This document shows positions 11,151 through 14,577 of a DNA stretch of 14,577 nt, piece by piece; the stretch's first letter is position 1; every line of letters begins with the position of its first letter. This DNA comes from Chloroflexota bacterium. Its GTDB lineage: Bacteria; Chloroflexota; Limnocylindria; Limnocylindrales; CSP1-4. The notes under the pieces were generated by a model. That model worked only from the letters and a program-made list of their open reading frames with translations. It was not told where the DNA came from and made no database searches. Where the stretch lies: NCBI GenBank assembly GCA_021815005.1, contig JAKAHL010000019.1:1-14577 (forward strand). Reading direction: 5' to 3'. Made by a program: the position numbers and the translations under genes.

Positions 11151-13009
11151 CTAGCACAGCTCAGGGCCCCGAGCACGACGTTCGGGAGCTCGATCGGGTC
11201 ACGATCCGGTTCGCCGGCGACAGCGGCGACGGCATGCAGCTGACCGGGACGCAGTTCACCCGGACGGCAGCCGTCTTCGGCAACGACATCTCCACCTTCC
11301 CGGACTACCCGGCCGAGATTCGCGCCCCCGCGGGCTCGCTGCCCGGCGTCTCGGGCTTCCAGATCAGCTTCTCGGCGTCGGACATCCACACCCCGGGTGA
11401 TGCGCCGGACGTGCTGGTCGCGATGAACCCGGCAGCGCTCAAGACCAACGTCGTGGACGTCCCGCCCGGCGGCGCCGTCATCGTCAACAGCGACGCGTTC
11501 ACGGCCGGCAACCTGTCCAAGGCGGCCTACGCGTCGAACCCGCTCACCGACGGGTCGCTCAAGCAGTACAAGGTCTTCCAGGTGCCGATCAGCACCCTCA
11601 ACGCCGCGGCGCTCGAGGGGCTGGACATGACCAGCAAGCAGGCCGACCTGACGAAGAACTTCTTCGCGCTGGGCATGATGTTCTGGCTCTACGAACGGTC
11701 CATGGAGCCCACGCTCAAGTGGATCGACCAGAAGTTCGGGGGCCGGCCGGTCATCGCCGAGGCCAACCGCCGCGCGCTGCGCGCCGGCTACGCCTTCGGC
11801 GACACGACCGAGATGTTCCACGAGACCTATCGGGTCCCGAAGGCGAAGCTGCCGCCCGGCACCTACCGGAACATCACCGGCAACGAGGCCACCGCGCTCG
11901 GGTTCCTGGCGGCGGCCCAGGCCGCCAAGCGGCCGCTGTTCTACGGCTCCTACCCGATCACGCCGGCCTCGGACATCCTCCACCAGCTGTCCGCCTTCAA
12001 GAGCTTCGGCGTCAAGAGCTTCCAGGCCGAGGACGAGATCGCGGCCATGGGCGCCACCATCGGCGCGGCCTACGGAGGCTCGCTGGCGCTGACCGGCACC
12101 TCCGGCCCGGGCCTCGCGCTCAAGACCGAGGCGATGGGCCTCGCGGTCATGACCGAGCTGCCCGTCGTCATCGTCAACGTCCAGCGCGCCGGCCCGTCCA
12201 CCGGCCTGCCCACCAAGGTGGAGCAGGCGGACCTGTTCCAGGCGGTCTTCGGGCGGAACGGCGAGGCGCCGATCCCGGTGGTCGCTCCGGCCACGCCCGC
12301 CGAGTGCTTCTCGATGGCGATCGAGGCCTCGCGCATCGCGCTCAAGTACATGACCCCGGTCATCTACCTGTCCGACGCGTTCGTGGGCAACGGCGCGGAG
12401 CCGTGGCGAGTCCCGTCCCCGGAAGAGCTGCCGGACATCTCCGTCCCCGCCGCGGTCAAGGGCGACGGGCGATTCCTGCCCTACGGGCGCGACCCCGAGA
12501 CGCTGTCGCGGCCGTGGGCCGTGCCGGGCACGCCTGGCCTCGAGCACCGCATCGGCGGCCTGGAGAAGCTCGACGGCCTGGGCACCGTGAGCTACGACGC
12601 GGACAACCACCACCGGATGGTGCAACTGCGCCATGACAAGGTGGCGGGCATCGCCAAGGACATCCCCGACCTCGAGGTGTTCGGCCCCGACCACGGTGAC
12701 CTGCTCATCCTCGGCTGGGGCTCCACCTACGGCGCCCTTCGCAGCGCCGTCGAGCGCCTGACCGGCGAGGGCAAGTCCGTCGCCCACGCGCACCTGCGGC
12801 ACCTGTTCCCGTTCCCGAAGAACACGGGCGACGTGCTGCGCAGCTACAAGACCGTGCTGGTCCCCGAGCTCAACCTCGGCCAGCTGTGGTTCCTGATCCG
12901 CGGCACGTACCTCGTGGACGCGCTCGCCTACGGGCGCGTGCGCGGCAAGCCGTTCCGGATCTCGGAGATCGTCGACGAGGCCAACCGGATCCTCGCCGAG
13001 CGGAGCTGA
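11147..13009 (+). CDS. korA: 2-oxoacid:ferredoxin oxidoreductase, fused gamma-alpha subunit
   Basis: A 620-residue subunit of a ferredoxin-dependent 2-oxoacid oxidoreductase, which decarboxylates 2-oxoglutarate or a related 2-oxoacid to the acyl-CoA and reduces ferredoxin, or runs in reverse. The N-terminal gamma domain (about 15-205) starts VTIRFAGDSGDGMQLTGTQF; the alpha domain (about 245-560) carries YPITPASDIL (269-278), the ligand loop AEDEIAAMGA and QRAGPSTGLPTK (346-357). This fused gamma-alpha form with a two-subunit partner is the KorA type known from Mycobacterium (Rv2455c) and others, which favours 2-oxoglutarate, but the sequence does not prove substrate. No ferredoxin domain is fused, so an external ferredoxin is needed. 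It overlaps the CBS gene by 4 nt and precedes korB by 3 nt. Confidence 0.93.
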   Translation: MTSTAQGPEHDVRELDRVTIRFAGDSGDGMQLTGTQFTRTAAVFGNDISTFPDYPAEIRAPAGSLPGVSGFQISFSASDIHTPGDAPDVLVAMNPAALKTNVVDVPPGGAVIVNSDAFTAGNLSKAAYASNPLTDGSLKQYKVFQVPISTLNAAALEGLDMTSKQADLTKNFFALGMMFWLYERSMEPTLKWIDQKFGGRPVIAEANRRALRAGYAFGDTTEMFHETYRVPKAKLPPGTYRNITGNEATALGFLAAAQAAKRPLFYGSYPITPASDILHQLSAFKSFGVKSFQAEDEIAAMGATIGAAYGGSLALTGTSGPGLALKTEAMGLAVMTELPVVIVNVQRAGPSTGLPTKVEQADLFQAVFGRNGEAPIPVVAPATPAECFSMAIEASRIALKYMTPVIYLSDAFVGNGAEPWRVPSPEELPDISVPAAVKGDGRFLPYGRDPETLSRPWAVPGTPGLEHRIGGLEKLDGLGTVSYDADNHHRMVQLRHDKVAGIAKDIPDLEVFGPDHGDLLILGWGSTYGALRSAVERLTGEGKSVAHAHLRHLFPFPKNTGDVLRSYKTVLVPELNLGQLWFLIRGTYLVDALAYGRVRGKPFRISEIVDEANRILAERS

Positions 13010-13012
13010 CCG

Positions 13013-14047
13013 ATGACCGACATGCTGACTCCCCCCGAGGCCATCAAGCTCACGCGCAAGGACTTTGTCGCGGAGCAGGAGGTCCGGTGGTGCCCCGGCT
13101 GCGGGGACTACTCCATCCTGGCCCAGACCCAGAAGGTCATGCCCGACTTCGGCGTGCCGAAGGAGAACATCGTCTTCATCAGCGGGATCGGGTGCTCCGG
13201 CCGGCTGCCGTACTACATGAACACGTACGGCTTCCACTCGATCCACGGCCGCGCGCCGACGCTCGCGACCGGCCTCAAGATCGCCCGGCCCGAGCTCATG
13301 ATCTGGGTCGCCACCGGCGACGGCGACGCGCTCTCCATCGGCGGCAACCACTTCCTGCACTCGATGCGCCGGAACGTGGACTTCACGATGGTGATGCACA
13401 ACAACCGCATCTACGGCCTCACCAAGGGCCAGACGTCGCCCACCTCGGAGTTCGGCAAGCGGACGAAGTCCACGCCGATGGGCTCCGTGGACAGGCCCGT
13501 GATGCCCCTGACCCTCGCGCTCGCCGCCGAGGCGACCTTCGTGGCCCGGACCGTGGACACCCACACCGAGCACATGCAGCAGACCCTCGAGGCCGCCGGC
13601 CGCCATCGCGGCGCCTCGTTCGTCGAGGTCCTGCAGAACTGCAACATCTTCAACGACGGCGCCTGGCGCGAGTTCACCGAGCGCGACGTCCGCGACGACC
13701 GCATGCTCGTGCTCGAGCACGGCAAGCCGCTCATCTTCGGGAAGAGCCGCGACAAGGGCATCCGCCTGCGCGGCCTCCACCCCGAGGTGGTGACCATCGG
13801 CGAGAACGGCGTGACCGAGGCGGACCTGCTGGTCCACGACCAGCACGCCGAGGATCCGTACCTCGCCCTGATCCTGTCGCGCATGTTCTGGCCGGAGTTC
13901 CCCGTGCCGGTGGGGATCCTGCGCGAGGTGGATCGGCCGACATACTCGGACCTGATGGACGCGCAGATCGAGCAGGCGATCGCCAAGTCGGGCCCCGGAG
14001 ACCTCGCCAAGGCCCTCATGGCCGGCGAGACGTGGACGGTGGAGTGA
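13013..14047 (+). CDS. korB: 2-oxoacid:ferredoxin oxidoreductase, beta (TPP) subunit
   Basis: A 344-residue catalytic partner of KorA holding thiamine diphosphate and one 4Fe-4S cluster. Candidate cluster ligands are C27 and C30 (WCPGCGDY), C61 (GIGCSGR) and C210 (LQNCNIFND). The TPP/Mg motif runs GDGDALSIGGNHFLHSMRRN (102-121) to HNNRIYGLTKGQTSPTS (129-145). The C-terminal part (225-344) carries the usual 2-oxoglutarate-type extension with RDVRDDRMLVLEHGKPLIFG. Length is typical. It starts 3 nt after korA, with GGAG about 8 nt upstream, and is followed after 4 nt by the zinc-ribbon/CBS gene, so the four genes should be one transcript. Confidence 0.93.
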   Translation: MTDMLTPPEAIKLTRKDFVAEQEVRWCPGCGDYSILAQTQKVMPDFGVPKENIVFISGIGCSGRLPYYMNTYGFHSIHGRAPTLATGLKIARPELMIWVATGDGDALSIGGNHFLHSMRRNVDFTMVMHNNRIYGLTKGQTSPTSEFGKRTKSTPMGSVDRPVMPLTLALAAEATFVARTVDTHTEHMQQTLEAAGRHRGASFVEVLQNCNIFNDGAWREFTERDVRDDRMLVLEHGKPLIFGKSRDKGIRLRGLHPEVVTIGENGVTEADLLVHDQHAEDPYLALILSRMFWPEFPVPVGILREVDRPTYSDLMDAQIEQAIAKSGPGDLAKALMAGETWTVE

Positions 14048-14051
14048 CCTG

Positions 14052-14552
14052 ATGCTGTGCCCCGTCTGCCACTACGACAACTTCGAGGGCGAGGACACCT
14101 GCGCCAACTGCGGCGCGGACCTCGCGAACGCGGACACGCCGCAGCCCGCGCTCGACTACCGCGACACCGTGCTGGGCGAGCACCTCGTTCGGCTCGGCGT
14201 GGGCAATCCGGTCATGGTGGACCCGGGACTCGCGGTCGCGGACGCGATCCGGCAGATGCACGCCTCGGGGGGCGACTGCCTGCTGGTGGTCGAGGACGGC
14301 AAGCTGATCGGCATCTTCACGGACCGTGACGCGGTGGTGAAGGCGGCCGACAAGCGGCTCCAGCTGTACAAGGTCAGGGACTTCATGACGCCGGACCCCG
14401 TGGTCCTGCGCCATGACGACACGCTTGCCGTGGCGATCCACAAGATGGCCATCGGCGAGTTCCGGCACATCCCGATCGTCAGGGACGGACGCCCTATCGG
14501 CGTCGTGTCGGCGGCGGACGTGTTCCGGCACCTGGCCCTGGCGCTCGGGTGA
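14052..14552 (+). CDS. zinc-ribbon/CBS-pair fusion protein, last gene of the kor operon
   Basis: A 166-residue protein with an N-terminal treble/zinc ribbon, C3-x2-C6 ... C17-x2-C20 (MLCPVCHYDNFEGEDTCANCGADL), joined by a short linker (25-48) to two CBS domains: about 50-105 (DCLLVVEDGKLIGIFTDRDAVV) and 110-162 (FMTPDPVVL...HIPIVRDGRPIGVVSAADVF). Both repeats keep the T/S-x-x-D adenylate-ribose motif (T90-D-R-D93 and S153-A-A-D156), so it is the better candidate of the two CBS proteins for nucleotide binding. The zinc ribbon could bind protein or nucleic acid. Start ATG follows GGAG with a 9-nt spacer. Gene order suggests it works on KorAB, as sensor, assembly factor or regulator; this is inference from context. 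Confidence 0.88.
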   Translation: MLCPVCHYDNFEGEDTCANCGADLANADTPQPALDYRDTVLGEHLVRLGVGNPVMVDPGLAVADAIRQMHASGGDCLLVVEDGKLIGIFTDRDAVVKAADKRLQLYKVRDFMTPDPVVLRHDDTLAVAIHKMAIGEFRHIPIVRDGRPIGVVSAADVFRHLALALG

Positions 14553-14567
14553 CGGCCCTCCGGCCGT
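14552..14567 (+). terminator. short terminator hairpin closing the kor operon
   Basis: ACGGCC (14552-14557) pairs with GGCCGT (14562-14567) around CTCC and runs into TTG; it begins at the last base of the stop codon. Short but well placed at the operon end. Confidence 0.5.
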
Positions 14568-14577
14568 TTGCCGGGTT

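Noticed and set aside
11120..13846. A 908-codon open frame on the minus strand opposite korA/korB
   Set aside because: It is an antisense shadow of two well-recognised genes in high-GC DNA, with no family motif and biased composition (H, R, V, D, G repeats).
1..14577. Mobile element, prophage, toxin-antitoxin or defence system
   Set aside because: No transposase, integrase, phage structural gene, restriction gene or toxin family is recognisable, and gene composition is uniform across the window.

Overview
The window is a 14.6 kb piece of a very GC-rich bacterial chromosome that is densely packed and carries no mobile element, prophage, tRNA, rRNA or CRISPR array that I can see. Gene content (fused KorA-type 2-oxoacid:ferredoxin oxidoreductase, 7Fe ferredoxin, monofunctional proline dehydrogenase, TspO-like protein, TraR/DksA zinc-finger protein, signal-less cobalamin-binding protein) and many apparently leaderless starts suggest a GC-rich Terrabacteria-type organism. 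A Chloroflexota relative (Limnocylindria-like) is my first guess and an actinobacterium my second; the sequence alone does not decide.

Layout. 1-374: 3' end of a MarR-family regulator (+). 375-2534 (-): a TraR/DksA zinc-finger gene, a PLP threonine/serine dehydratase overlapping it by GTGA, and a TspO/MBR-like membrane gene. 2639-3697 (+): a YHS-domain metal-binding protein, a 30-residue membrane microprotein and a 7Fe ferredoxin, with hairpin terminators between. 3887-5722 (+): a cobalamin-binding-type protein and proC. 5719-6168 (-): a small two-helix membrane protein. 6281-7929 (+): a four-helix membrane protein and proline dehydrogenase. 7930-8336: a gene-free stretch with a long near-perfect inverted repeat (possible structured RNA). 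8337-8435 (-): a second membrane microprotein with the same C-terminal motif as the first. 8688-9503 (+): HpcH/HpaI aldolase. 9500-10474 (-): EamA/DMT transporter. 10475-10637: divergent promoters around a 44-bp tandem duplication. 10638-14552 (+): a tight operon of CBS-pair protein, korA, korB and zinc-ribbon/CBS-pair protein.

How the genes work together. The clearest unit is the last operon: a ferredoxin-dependent 2-oxoacid oxidoreductase flanked by two different CBS-pair proteins, which suggests adenylate-sensitive control of this redox enzyme; the 7Fe ferredoxin at 3410 is a plausible electron partner. proC and proline dehydrogenase lie within 2.1 kb of each other and run proline metabolism in opposite directions.

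Most notable: (a) two unlinked microproteins of 30 and 32 residues, each one predicted membrane helix ending in P-x-x-A-K-R-W; (b) a 5'-leader hairpin of the second whose loop is complementary to its own ribosome-binding site; (c) a 23-bp inverted repeat enclosing 104 nt at 7984-8133; (d) a recurrent TANNNT hexamer 6-8 nt before start codons, implying widespread leaderless transcription; (e) convergent gene pairs whose stop codons share a palindrome.
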